Of a DNA stretch of 23,558 nucleotides, positions 1-8,800 are shown in pieces. The notes under the pieces were generated by a model. It was not told where the DNA came from. It did no database searches and worked only from the letters and a program-made list of their open reading frames with translations. How positions within the stretch are numbered: the stretch's first letter is position 1; the number at the start of each line of letters is the position of its first letter. Made by a program: the position numbers and the translations under genes. Source of the DNA: Paracoccaceae bacterium (GTDB lineage Bacteria > Pseudomonadota > Alphaproteobacteria > Rhodobacterales > Rhodobacteraceae); contig DAOUQK010000014.1 in NCBI GenBank assembly GCA_030625695.1, positions 1 through 23,558 on the forward strand, read 5' to 3'.

Positions 1-627
1 AAGGCAATCTGGCTGACGCTCGGTTATTTCACGGCGATGGAGGCCCTACAGGCAATAGGTTATACCGTAGTCGATGAATGCGGTTCATCCACGAACCAGT
101 CTGTCACCCTGCTTTCCTATCTTCACATTGCTTTCCAGCCAATCTTTATCAACGCATTCGCGATGGCGGTGATGGCAGATGCGGTAACCCCCCGGATACG
201 CCGCTGGGTCTACGCTCTGGCCGCGCTGGCCAGTCTGCTTTTACTCGCGCGGCTTGTCCCCTTCAGTTGGGCGGGTCATTGCACGCCCGGTGACGCGCTT
301 TGTGGTCCGTCATTCTGCACTGTTTCGGGTGATTGGCATATCGCGTGGGAAATGCCGCTGAATAACATGTGGGGAGTCTTTGGAAGGGGCGCGATGGATT
401 TCGCGATTTTCCCCTACGCGCTTGCCGTCTTTGCCCTACCGCTTGCCTATGGCGCATGGCGGTTCGTGCTTGTGCATGCCGTGTTGGGCCCAGGCTTGGC
501 AATGGCGCTTACCAGTAACCCCAACGAAATGCCGGCGATCTGGTGCTTGTTCTCAATCGGGCTGATATTGATCGGGATTAGCCCTTTCATTCGCCGCCAG
601 TTCGCACCCGCACCGCTCAGGGCATAG
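1..627 (+). CDS. DUF5765-like integral membrane protein, 5' end missing
   Basis: This is the 3' part of a small multi-pass membrane protein. The frame is open to the left edge: the twelve codons before the first ATG (37) read KAIWLTLGYFTA and run straight into MEALQAIGY, so translation starts outside the window. The pattern GYFTAMEALQ, then DECG, NQ and LLSYLHIAFQP, is what I recall of DUF5765 proteins, which are common in Rhodobacterales. At least four or five hydrophobic segments are visible, with a Cys-containing loop (HCTPGDALCGPSFC) between two of them that could form disulfides on the periplasmic side. The C-terminus is short and basic (RRQFAPAPLRA). The family has no established function that I know of. 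The gene is separated from the radical SAM operon by 249 bases containing an FNR promoter, so the two need not be co-expressed. Confidence 0.75.
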   Translation, partial: KAIWLTLGYFTAMEALQAIGYTVVDECGSSTNQSVTLLSYLHIAFQPIFINAFAMAVMADAVTPRIRRWVYALAALASLLLLARLVPFSWAGHCTPGDALCGPSFCTVSGDWHIAWEMPLNNMWGVFGRGAMDFAIFPYALAVFALPLAYGAWRFVLVHAVLGPGLAMALTSNPNEMPAIWCLFSIGLILIGISPFIRRQFAPAPLRA

Positions 628-811
628 AGGAAAAGCGAGCCTAAAATACCATTTCGAGGAGAATGCTGCCGTTCTCTGTGGGTGCAATATCTGTCTGACG
701 GTTTCCTGAAACCTGTCGTTAGATTTGGATCGGAGCGTGTGCGTAAGACAGCGTGGCTATAGGATTACGACACTATTCGGATTGTTTTCCCCACCACCCC
801 CTCCAGACAAC

Positions 812-825
812 TTGATCAGGATCAA
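812..825 (+). promoter_or_regulatory. Perfect FNR/FnrL-type operator upstream of the radical SAM operon
   Basis: The sequence TTGATCAGGATCAA matches the FNR consensus TTGAT-N4-ATCAA at all ten fixed positions. Its centre (818.5) lies about 41 bases upstream of the start site predicted from the -10 element at 847-852, which is the class II activator position where FNR overlaps -35. By random-base arithmetic a perfect box would be expected about 0.02 times in a window this long. The gene it precedes encodes an oxygen-labile type of enzyme, which fits low-oxygen induction. Confidence 0.75.
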
Positions 826-846
826 CACGCGTATTTTTCGGACGTT

Positions 847-852
847 TATGCT
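847..852 (+). promoter_or_regulatory. -10 element of the FNR-dependent promoter
   Basis: TATGCT matches five of six bases of the TATAAT consensus. It predicts a start site near 859-860, about 17 bases before the TTG start codon of the first radical SAM gene, leaving room for the GGGAG ribosome binding site at 866-870. There is no good -35 hexamer, as expected where an FNR-family activator occupies that region. Confidence 0.55.
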
Positions 853-876
853 TTCAAATGGCAGAGGGAGCGCAGA

Positions 877-2190
877 TTGGACTTCGCACCAAATTTCCAG
901 CACTTGCGGCATGGTCGAATGGCGGCTGTGTTCAGGCGACTTGCTTATTCCTACCTGATTGGGGCCGCGGAATGGCCCCCGACCTTCAGGGCACCGCAAG
1001 ACCAGACCTTCCGACCCGCCCCTAGCGGCAACATCTATGTCCATCTTCCGTTTTGCGAGACCTTTTGCCCGCATTGCCCCTATAATAAGGCACATTGCGA
1101 ATCCTCCCTGGTGGATGCGTACCAGGGTGCGCTGATCCGGGAGATCGAAGACTATCGCGCGCGGCAGGACGTTCTGCCGGTGCATACGCTCTATTTTGGC
1201 GGCGGCACGCCCACGCTGACCCCGCAGACAATCCGGGCGGCCATCGATGCCTTCCGTCCACTCCTGACCCCAAATGCGGAAGTGGCAGTCGAAGCTTATC
1301 CTTCCCATGCAACGCTGGCGCAGCTCAAGGAGTTGCGCGCGATGGGCGTCAATCGACTCAGTCTGGGCATCGAAAGCCTGAACCCTACGCTCCTGAAACG
1401 ACTTGGGCGGCGCTACTATCCGGAGGAAGCGTTGAGCGCCATGGAACATGCCAAGACTTCAGGGTTCGACATGTTCGATGTGAACCTGATCCTCGGGATC
1501 CCGGGGCAGAGCACCGAAGAATTCTGTGCTGGTGTTTCGGCGTGCATCGAGGCCGGTGTCGACCAGATATCGGCCTATCCCCTGTTCACTTTCGACCACA
1601 CGCCTGCGGGACGGGCTCGGCATGCTGGACTGTTCGCAAAGGCCGACGATTTCAGTCGCCTGAAAATGCAGCGTAGTGTTTCGCGCATGACCCGCGCGGC
1701 GGGGTTCCGGCGGACCTCGGTCTGGAGCTATACTCGCGAGGACATCTCTGCGTACACCACCGTCACGAGGCCGGATTATGTCGGCTTTGGTGCCGGTGCA
1801 GGCTCAAAGGCAGAAGGGCTGGCGGCATTCAACACCTTTTCGGTGTCGGCCTATATCAATGCCACGCCGTATAGCACGGCTCTGATTTATCAACTCTCCC
1901 GCCGCCAACAAAAAGCTGACTGGCTCTACTGGCAGGTCTACAACACGCGGATTGACCGGCAGGCTTACGAAACACAGTTCGGTGTGCCTCTGGAACGGGA
2001 TTTCGGCATGATTCTAAATTTCCTAAGGATGCTGGGGCTGCTCAAGCGACACGGGGTGGAGTATGTGCTGACCGAGACCGGGGCGATTTGGGTCCACCGC
2101 ATCCAGTCACTTTTTTCGCTGAATGGGATCGATGCGATGTGGACAGCTTGCCAGAAAGAGCCGTGGCCAAACGCGGTCGCCATTGCCTAG
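877..2190 (+). CDS. HemW/HemN-like radical SAM enzyme (class C type)
   Basis: This 437-residue radical SAM protein has the fold and motif order of oxygen-independent coproporphyrinogen oxidase-like proteins. It shows YVHLPFC at about 54, the 4Fe-4S motif C60-x3-C64-x2-C67, the SAM-binding GGGTP at 108-112, RLSLGIES, ILGIPGQS, and a C-terminal part with YVGFGAGAGSKAEG and SAYINATPY, as in HemW/HutW relatives. The family includes heme chaperones (HemW), heme-degrading HutW/ChuW, and class C methylases and cyclopropanases; I cannot say which applies. ISAYPLFTFDHTPAG differs from typical HemW, so a housekeeping HemW is unlikely. The start is TTG at 877, chosen because GGGAG (866-870) lies six bases before it; ATG at 919 has no ribosome binding site. 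The gene sits behind an FNR promoter and is followed after 19 bases by a second radical SAM gene. Confidence 0.8.
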   Translation: MDFAPNFQHLRHGRMAAVFRRLAYSYLIGAAEWPPTFRAPQDQTFRPAPSGNIYVHLPFCETFCPHCPYNKAHCESSLVDAYQGALIREIEDYRARQDVLPVHTLYFGGGTPTLTPQTIRAAIDAFRPLLTPNAEVAVEAYPSHATLAQLKELRAMGVNRLSLGIESLNPTLLKRLGRRYYPEEALSAMEHAKTSGFDMFDVNLILGIPGQSTEEFCAGVSACIEAGVDQISAYPLFTFDHTPAGRARHAGLFAKADDFSRLKMQRSVSRMTRAAGFRRTSVWSYTREDISAYTTVTRPDYVGFGAGAGSKAEGLAAFNTFSVSAYINATPYSTALIYQLSRRQQKADWLYWQVYNTRIDRQAYETQFGVPLERDFGMILNFLRMLGLLKRHGVEYVLTETGAIWVHRIQSLFSLNGIDAMWTACQKEPWPNAVAIA

Positions 2191-2209
2191 CCAACAGCAA
2201 AGGAACGCC

Positions 2210-3169
2210 ATGACGGGGCTAATGGACAAAAGTCGCACCCAAGTGGCAGGGCAGCCCCGCGCACAGCAGGTCCGGTCGAATACCGGTCGATTGCGCCGCC
2301 TCTGGGGTTATGCCGTGTTCGCGACCCGCTTTTTCCTGCTGCGATCAAGAGGCCCGTTCTTCCTAGCGCTCGTCCCCAACGACACCTGCAATTTGAGCTG
2401 CATTAATTGCCGTGTCGCCAATGTCGACAACAGCTGTATGACCCTGAGCCAGATACGTGCGATCCTCGAAGGCTATCACCTCAAGGGCGTGCGCTTTCTC
2501 TCGCTGTCAGGAGGAGAGCCCTACTTGTGGCGTGACGGGGCGTATCGGCTAAAGGACATTGTCGATCTCGCGCGCGAGATTGGGTACATCAATATCAACA
2601 TTTTCACCAACGGCACGATCCCGATGGATGCGGAACCCAATTTCACTTGGGTCAGTATCGATGGGCTCGGGGAAACCTTTACTAGGATCCGCGGCGTCAA
2701 ACTGGATCGCGTGCTGCGAAACCTGCGACGGATACCGGGACGCCATGGGATTGTGTTCACCGTGAACACGATCAACTATCTGGAAATACCGGACTTTCTG
2801 GAAATCATTCAGCGCGACCTGCCGGGTGTTGAAGTGATGTTCTTTTTCCACACACCCTATTATGGCATCGACGCGCTTCACTTGTCCAAGGCGCAGCGGC
2901 GGATCGCCGTTGAAACTCTGATCAACGGCAAGAAAAGCGGCTTGCCCGTCGTTAATTCCAGGGCGGCCCTCAAGGACTATCTTGCGGGCAACCCAACACT
3001 ACCGGTCGATTTCTGCCGTGTCGTTGATGAAAGCGGAGATTACAGGTGCTGCCGTGTGAATGGGGATCCCGAGATTTGCAGGGATTGTGGCTATGCAGCC
3101 ACCAGCGAATTGGAACAGGCGCACCGGTGGAACCCGGGTGCGATCCTGTCTTTGGTGAAAGGGGCCTGA
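2210..3169 (+). CDS. MoaA/SPASM-like radical SAM enzyme with C-terminal Cys cluster
   Basis: This 319-residue radical SAM protein has the motif C60-NLS-C64-IN-C67 and a SAM-binding SGGEP at 100-104. VSIDGLGET and NTINYLEIPDFLEII, typical of MoaA/PqqE-like enzymes, follow in the barrel. The C-terminal 50 residues hold five more cysteines (C269, C280, C281, C290, C293), probably an auxiliary Fe-S cluster as in SPASM/Twitch domains. About 45 basic and aromatic residues (RLRRLWGYAVFATRFFLL) precede the core and could dock on a membrane. The frame is open from 2123, but the start is taken at ATG 2210, preceded by AAGGA six bases away; earlier codons lie inside the upstream gene. It is 19 bases downstream of the HemW-like gene and probably shares its FNR promoter. 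The substrate is unknown; the family modifies peptides, nucleotides and lipids. Confidence 0.8.
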   Translation: MTGLMDKSRTQVAGQPRAQQVRSNTGRLRRLWGYAVFATRFFLLRSRGPFFLALVPNDTCNLSCINCRVANVDNSCMTLSQIRAILEGYHLKGVRFLSLSGGEPYLWRDGAYRLKDIVDLAREIGYININIFTNGTIPMDAEPNFTWVSIDGLGETFTRIRGVKLDRVLRNLRRIPGRHGIVFTVNTINYLEIPDFLEIIQRDLPGVEVMFFFHTPYYGIDALHLSKAQRRIAVETLINGKKSGLPVVNSRAALKDYLAGNPTLPVDFCRVVDESGDYRCCRVNGDPEICRDCGYAATSELEQAHRWNPGAILSLVKGA

Positions 3170-3421
3170 TGTACACAAAGCGGAGTGGCGATGTTGTCAG
3201 AGGGTGATGTTGGGGAAGGAAATCAGTGGTTGCGTTTGTCATCTCGATCTCTGACTGGGCCCACGCTGAGAGAGGCTGAGGCGTGCGGAATGGATAAATT
3301 GGGATCAGAAAACCACCTGACATGGTGGCGCCGACGCTCAGGGCGAACGAGGTGGGCTGCAGGGCAGTGACGAACAAATCGCCCCTTGATCGGTCATCAC
3401 AAGTGGGCACTCCAGACAGCT
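3170..3421. other. 252-base gap between convergent genes, no supported gene
   Basis: This gap separates the radical SAM operon (plus) from the end of the M48 peptidase gene (minus). Short open frames exist on both strands but have no ribosome binding sites and no recognisable protein motif. I found no strong intrinsic terminator; any hairpins are weak and lack a T tract. It might be decayed sequence, but I cannot identify the source. Confidence 0.5.
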
Positions 3422-5872
3422 TCAATTTGCGAACTCGAAAAACTTGCCCGTCTGTCGAGAAGTCTCCTCAAAGCACGCGGTGTCGCGAAAGCAGGCTTCC
3501 AGCGCTTTCAAAAGTTCCGGGTTAGCGGACCCGTCTACGTCGCCTTTGTAAAGGTCGGCAACCTGCATCAATTCCTGTATCCGCTGGACCGTGGAGTCCT
3601 CCCCGTACGTCATCGCCTTTGAAATGTCGGCCACAGATCCGTCAATATCCCCGAGCATGCGCCTGACCGTGGCGCGTTGCAGAAACACCCATGACCTGTT
3701 CCTGCGGTTCTCCGGAAGGCCGACCTTGAACGCCTTTTCGCAGTCAACCAGAGCTTCTTCGAGTTGACCGGCCAGTCTGCGGAACAGACAGCGGTTCGCC
3801 CGGTAGAGACTCTTGGTTCCGTTGATTATTATCGCTCGGCCAATGTCAGAAAGTGCCTCGTCCAACTGGCCCAGCTTTGCGTAAAGAAGTGCCCGATTAT
3901 TCAGCGCTGACGAATACATGCCATTCCTGGATCTGATCGCCTCGGAATAATTCAAAATGGCTTCGAGTGTATTTCCCTTGTTCTTGGCGATTTGCGCAAG
4001 CCGAAAGTGGATTTTCGAATAGGCGCGCTTGACCTTGAGGTTGTGCGGGGCTTCATCAAGGAGTTGTCCCGCCATTTCTTTTGCTTCTTCGTGTTTGCCT
4101 TCAGACCATAGTTTTGCGATTTCCTCAATTCGGGACTGGAAATCGAACTCCTCCAGCAGGCGGCGAATATCCGGATGATCCGGATAGTTTTCGGATATCA
4201 CTTCCAACTCATGCCGCGCTTGACCAGGGGCGCTCGTGGCAAGCCTTTTTATACGCCTGACGCTCTCTGACAGGATGAACGGGGCGTGGCCATTCTCCAG
4301 TGCCTTTTCCAGGACTGCTCTCAGAGTTCGATCGGTTGTGTCTCCTTCCAAATAACCGAGGTACTTCAAATCTTTTGCCAAGTTGGCTGCGTAACTTTGC
4401 TCAAGGTTTAGTGCTTTGTGGTACGCTTCGCGCGCAAGATTCCGATCACCAAGAAGAAGGTAGGCGGCACCGATGGTGTCGTAATCCGCACTCTCCTCAT
4501 TGATCTCGAGTGCCCTTGTCGCAAAACCGATTGCTTTCCTGGCATCGCGATACTCTGGAAGACCGGCAGCTACATACACCCACGCCAGGTTACTTAATGC
4601 CCGATTGAAGTCTGGGGCGCGGGTGATTGCATCTTCAAAACCTTGAATCGCTTCGGAGTATTTTCCGGCCTCGAAATTATCCCAGGCATTCTTTTCAATC
4701 GCTTTTGACTTCGACTGATCGTCAGACGGTGTGCTGGTCTTCCGGGAAACAGTCGGCTCCGGGGCAGGCTTGCTCAACTGTATTTCGATCTGACCCGAAA
4801 TAAGGCCCTCAAGGCGGTCAATCCGCTCATCCTCAGGAAATGTCAGTTTCAGCCGATCAATAAATTCGATTGCCTCCCGGTCCCGGCCCAGAAGAAACGC
4901 AAGTTCTGATCGCAAAGCGAGGTAATCGGCCGAATTCTCTGAAAACACCCTTGATTCGGCCGTTCCCTCAAGATCAGGCTGAGCTTCTCGAAGGTCGTGG
5001 GAACTCTCGCCGATGTAGAATGCCCGACCCTCCCAACCGGGCGCGTTGTTCCGCAAAATAATGCGCAGCGCGTCGAGACGCTCAGCGAACGGTGGGTGGG
5101 TATCGAAGTAGTTCTGTAAAGCTTCGCTCACAGAAGAAAATATCTCGCCTTCCGGGCCGCCTGTGGGTCGCTCTGATCTAAGCCCGGCCTCTTCCTTGAT
5201 GTAGAAATTGTAGAATGTGTCGAACGCTTTCAACGGGCTGTATCCCGCCTTAGCGGCAAGGAGCATCCCGTAGCGGTCAGCCTCGGCCTCCTGAACTTCA
5301 CTGTAGCCCCGGCGAACAAAATCCTCTGCCATAGAAAGGATGAAACCGATGCTGCCCATACCAACCCGCTCAAGTAGCATCGCGTTCTGCACAAGATCGA
5401 CGCAATGATGAAGGTCAACATGTGCGATTTCATGGCCAAGAATTGCGGCAAGCTCGGCCTCGCTGTCAATCAAATCCAGCATTTCCTCAGTGATATAGAC
5501 ATGTCCCCCAAGGATGGCCCAGGCGTTTGGGTATCCACCGGAAACCACGTGAAACGTCCAGGGAATGCCCTGTCGACGAGCATGTTTACTTACCTTTTCA
5601 CCGACGGCTGTCACATAAGATTGGACATTGCTGTCATCGCCCGTCGACCAATAATGTGCAGCAATTTCATCTCCGAACTCGATCTCGAGGTCTGTGGAAA
5701 TCCGGATGGTCCTCACCACTGAATCGACATCGCGAAAGACATCGCCCCAGATCTGCATCAGTGAGTCCAGATCAACCTTGTAGCGTGTTGGACTCGTCAC
5801 AAGAATGATTCCGGAAGCAACAAACAGACAGACGACAATTGCGCGAAAGATATTCCTGCGACCGCCAGCCAT
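3422..5872 (-). CDS. M48-family metallopeptidase with C-terminal TPR repeats (BepA-like)
   Basis: This 816-residue protein starts with a basic stretch and one hydrophobic segment (about 10-25), either a signal peptide or a membrane anchor. The peptidase domain (about 60-290) has the zinc motif HEIAH at 147-151 and a second motif, EAEADRYG, at 195-202, which supplies the third ligand. This is the M48 pattern of Oma1, LoiP and BepA. From about residue 390 the protein consists of TPR-like helical repeats, for example AWDNFEAGKYSEAIQGFEDA and ALLYAKLGQLDEALSDIGRA, interrupted by a low-complexity Pro/Ser/Lys linker near 365-395. Such enzymes act in envelope quality control; TPRs bind partner proteins. 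It is longer than BepA (about 490 residues), with the extra length in the TPR part. The start codon overlaps the stop of the upstream DUF2339 gene (TAATG), so the two are translationally coupled and likely work together. Confidence 0.88.
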   Translation of the reverse strand: MAGGRRNIFRAIVVCLFVASGIILVTSPTRYKVDLDSLMQIWGDVFRDVDSVVRTIRISTDLEIEFGDEIAAHYWSTGDDSNVQSYVTAVGEKVSKHARRQGIPWTFHVVSGGYPNAWAILGGHVYITEEMLDLIDSEAELAAILGHEIAHVDLHHCVDLVQNAMLLERVGMGSIGFILSMAEDFVRRGYSEVQEAEADRYGMLLAAKAGYSPLKAFDTFYNFYIKEEAGLRSERPTGGPEGEIFSSVSEALQNYFDTHPPFAERLDALRIILRNNAPGWEGRAFYIGESSHDLREAQPDLEGTAESRVFSENSADYLALRSELAFLLGRDREAIEFIDRLKLTFPEDERIDRLEGLISGQIEIQLSKPAPEPTVSRKTSTPSDDQSKSKAIEKNAWDNFEAGKYSEAIQGFEDAITRAPDFNRALSNLAWVYVAAGLPEYRDARKAIGFATRALEINEESADYDTIGAAYLLLGDRNLAREAYHKALNLEQSYAANLAKDLKYLGYLEGDTTDRTLRAVLEKALENGHAPFILSESVRRIKRLATSAPGQARHELEVISENYPDHPDIRRLLEEFDFQSRIEEIAKLWSEGKHEEAKEMAGQLLDEAPHNLKVKRAYSKIHFRLAQIAKNKGNTLEAILNYSEAIRSRNGMYSSALNNRALLYAKLGQLDEALSDIGRAIIINGTKSLYRANRCLFRRLAGQLEEALVDCEKAFKVGLPENRRNRSWVFLQRATVRRMLGDIDGSVADISKAMTYGEDSTVQRIQELMQVADLYKGDVDGSANPELLKALEACFRDTACFEETSRQTGKFFEFAN

Positions 5873-8800
5873 TACAGATACCTCTCGAGAGTATCACGGA
5901 ACCGACTGTAGCCAAAGGACGCCAGCAACAGGACCAGCCCCAATACTATGAACGAGAAAACCCTGTAGATCGTCTCGACACCTTCGAGATCGACGAAAAC
6001 GACTTTAAGAAGGCAAACAAGCAATAACCCAAGACCGTAAAGCCTAAGGCTGCGTTCGTTTAGTGCGAAGCCGATTACGAGCAGGAAGAGCGCGGAAATG
6101 GCCCAGCCGATCGATACCAGATCGATCGTCATCTCGTAGAAGACCAGCAACGTCAGCTGCGAGGCGAAGAGAAGCGCAACTACAGCCCGAGAATGCCGGT
6201 CCGCAAACAACAGAAATTTTGAAAGCAGGTTTTCTGTTTTGCCTTTATCTACTTCTTCGAACGACCTTGGGATCAAGAACACGACAATGAGCAGGGCGAC
6301 AAGAGACGGTAGAGTGGTTGCGACACGCTCGGAAATGCCCCAGATCGTGCCTTCTAGGTAGGCGTTGGTCGACCATACCCTACCAAAGACGAGGACACAC
6401 AAGAGATATGCCTGGTACCTGAAGTCCTGATCTGGAAGTCTTGTGCCAAGGAACGCGAATATGAGTATCAGAATCGACCAGATCGTAACGGCGTACTCTC
6501 GCCCGACTTCGAAGCGTGCCAAAATGACCAAGAGGCCTGCACCGACCCACGAAAAGATCTGTGTTGGAGCCAGCCGGATACCCTCTTGCCAACCGGCGGC
6601 CATCAGCGCGCGCATATAATAGACGAGAGCAATGATACCCCCAACCGTAATCAGGCGATGCGATATACCGAAAGCCTCGCCGGGAACAGTGAAGTTCGCG
6701 AAGAAGAGCCGGATAACGGCAACCATTATCAAGACCTGAGCCTGTCGGGCAAATATTCTATTTTCAATCCGTTCGGAAGCCTCGATCAGACCGAAAGCTA
6801 GGGCACCCCAGGCAACGGCGACGGCCACGGAAGGTAACTCTCTCCAAAGTGCGAGAGCCATCAATAATGTGCCAAGATGCAGGAACCAATAAGGTCTGGT
6901 TGGCTTCATTACGAGCCCGAACTGAACGGAGCCGACCGCGCGGAAATGAAGCGCATACATCGCGGCAGCGGTGCCTGCCAACGCCAGCCAGTTCAAAGAG
7001 GCGAAGATCGCTTCAGAGCCGATAATTCCGTAAACGTTTACGACAACCGCCAAACCAAATGCAGCGACACCCATCACGGTTGAAATAAGTGCGACGTCGT
7101 CCCTACGGGTCCATCGACCAAATTCCTGAATAGCAAGTGCCCAGCCCGCCAAAACGACTGCGACCAGATAGCTGGGACAAAACTCCCAAGTCGCCGCGGC
7201 GAAAAGAACGCCTGCGGCGGCCAATGGCGCGGACGCATATTGACCCTCGGTCGCGAGAAGTTCTTTGGCGGGAAAGATCATACGAACCGTTGCTGCGTGT
7301 AAAAGCAACGAAACGAATGCGGTGAGATACCAAGGGGCGGACCCGAAACCATTTGACCAAAGGGCATCCTGAAGACCGATGCTTAGAAGTGAGGCGACTG
7401 TAAAAAGACCATAGCTTTGAAACCGAATTTCTTTCCATTGAAGTCTCTGCCCGGCCTCGAGCAGCACCAGCGCCCAGACAACCCACACGATCTGGACCTG
7501 CTCCAAGGGCAACCATCGATACGCTGCTCCGGCGACGAAAACGACAGAAAAGGCCGGTGCCACCCAGGCGGCTGAACGCTCTGCATCCAAAAGCGTTGCG
7601 CCGGAAAGATACATCCTGAGCCCCGCGACATACCCAAGTACCGCACTGGCCAGAAGCACGGTGTGGACTTCCTGGAACTGGAAAAGGGGTGGGCCGACAA
7701 CATCCAGAACCAGAACGCTGATCAATCCCGCAACCCCCAGTAGATAACCCTCGAACCGGATTTCCTTCCACTGGAGTCTCTGCCCGGCCTCAATCAGCAC
7801 CAGCGCCCATGCAATCCATGCGATCTGGGCATAATCCAACGACAACCACCGATAAGCGAAACCAGCGACGAAAACGGTCGAAAAGGCCGGTGCCATCCAG
7901 GCGGCTGAACGCTCTGCATCCAAGAGCGTTGCGCCGGAAAAATGTATCCTGAGCCCCGCGAAATATCCAAGTGCGGCAGTGGCCAGAAGCACGCTGCGGA
8001 CTTCCTGGAGTTGATCAAGAGGCGGGGCGACAACATCCAACATTAGAACGCAGATCGATCCCGCAATCCCCAACAGATAGCCCTGAAAACGGAGATATGG
8101 CCGCTTTGTCCGAGCACCGCTTTCGAACATGACGACCGCCAGCGCAAACATGCCTAGGCCCGCCACATGGTCCGGCAATGCCCACCAAGCGGCCAGACCA
8201 GAGATCAACGGCATTGCTATTACGCCAATCTTGCGAACCGAATGGTCGAGTCCGGTCTCTGCACCAGGTCTTTCGTTGGAATTGAGGAATTCGAGAATCC
8301 GTTCGGTCAGAATAACCGGGGTAAGACCCATCAAGAAGAAAAGCCAACTGTCGGCACCACCGTCAGGTGACAGGTTGATGCCCGCCGCTGCTGCGACGGC
8401 CAAAACGCACAGCGCATAGGCCTGACCTCGATAAACCAGGCTACTAATCCGGCGCGCGACTTCCCATACGACGAGACCTCCGACGGTCCAGTATGGAGCA
8501 AGCCAGTTCCACGACAGGTTCTCGGCTTCGATCGCAATGGGCAGGGCGATCACATAAAGAACGATAGCGATCGTGCCGTTCAGGCGTGACAGAACGGGGC
8601 GTTCCATACGTCTGTCCACGATTGAGTTGGCCACATAGGCGATGATGGCGGGCGGTGCGATGTAATGCAGGTTACCTGGCAGATATGTTTCAAACTGCCA
8701 GGCGACAAGTCCTATGAAACCGACCATGTTGATCAGGGAGGTCGCCAGATCAAGCATGCGGGAGTTTTCGTCTTCTGGTCGATGTGCGATGGCGGTCACA

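Noticed and set aside
757..1449. Minus-strand frame of 230 residues across the FNR promoter
   Set aside because: It is antisense to the clear radical SAM gene and has no recognisable domain.
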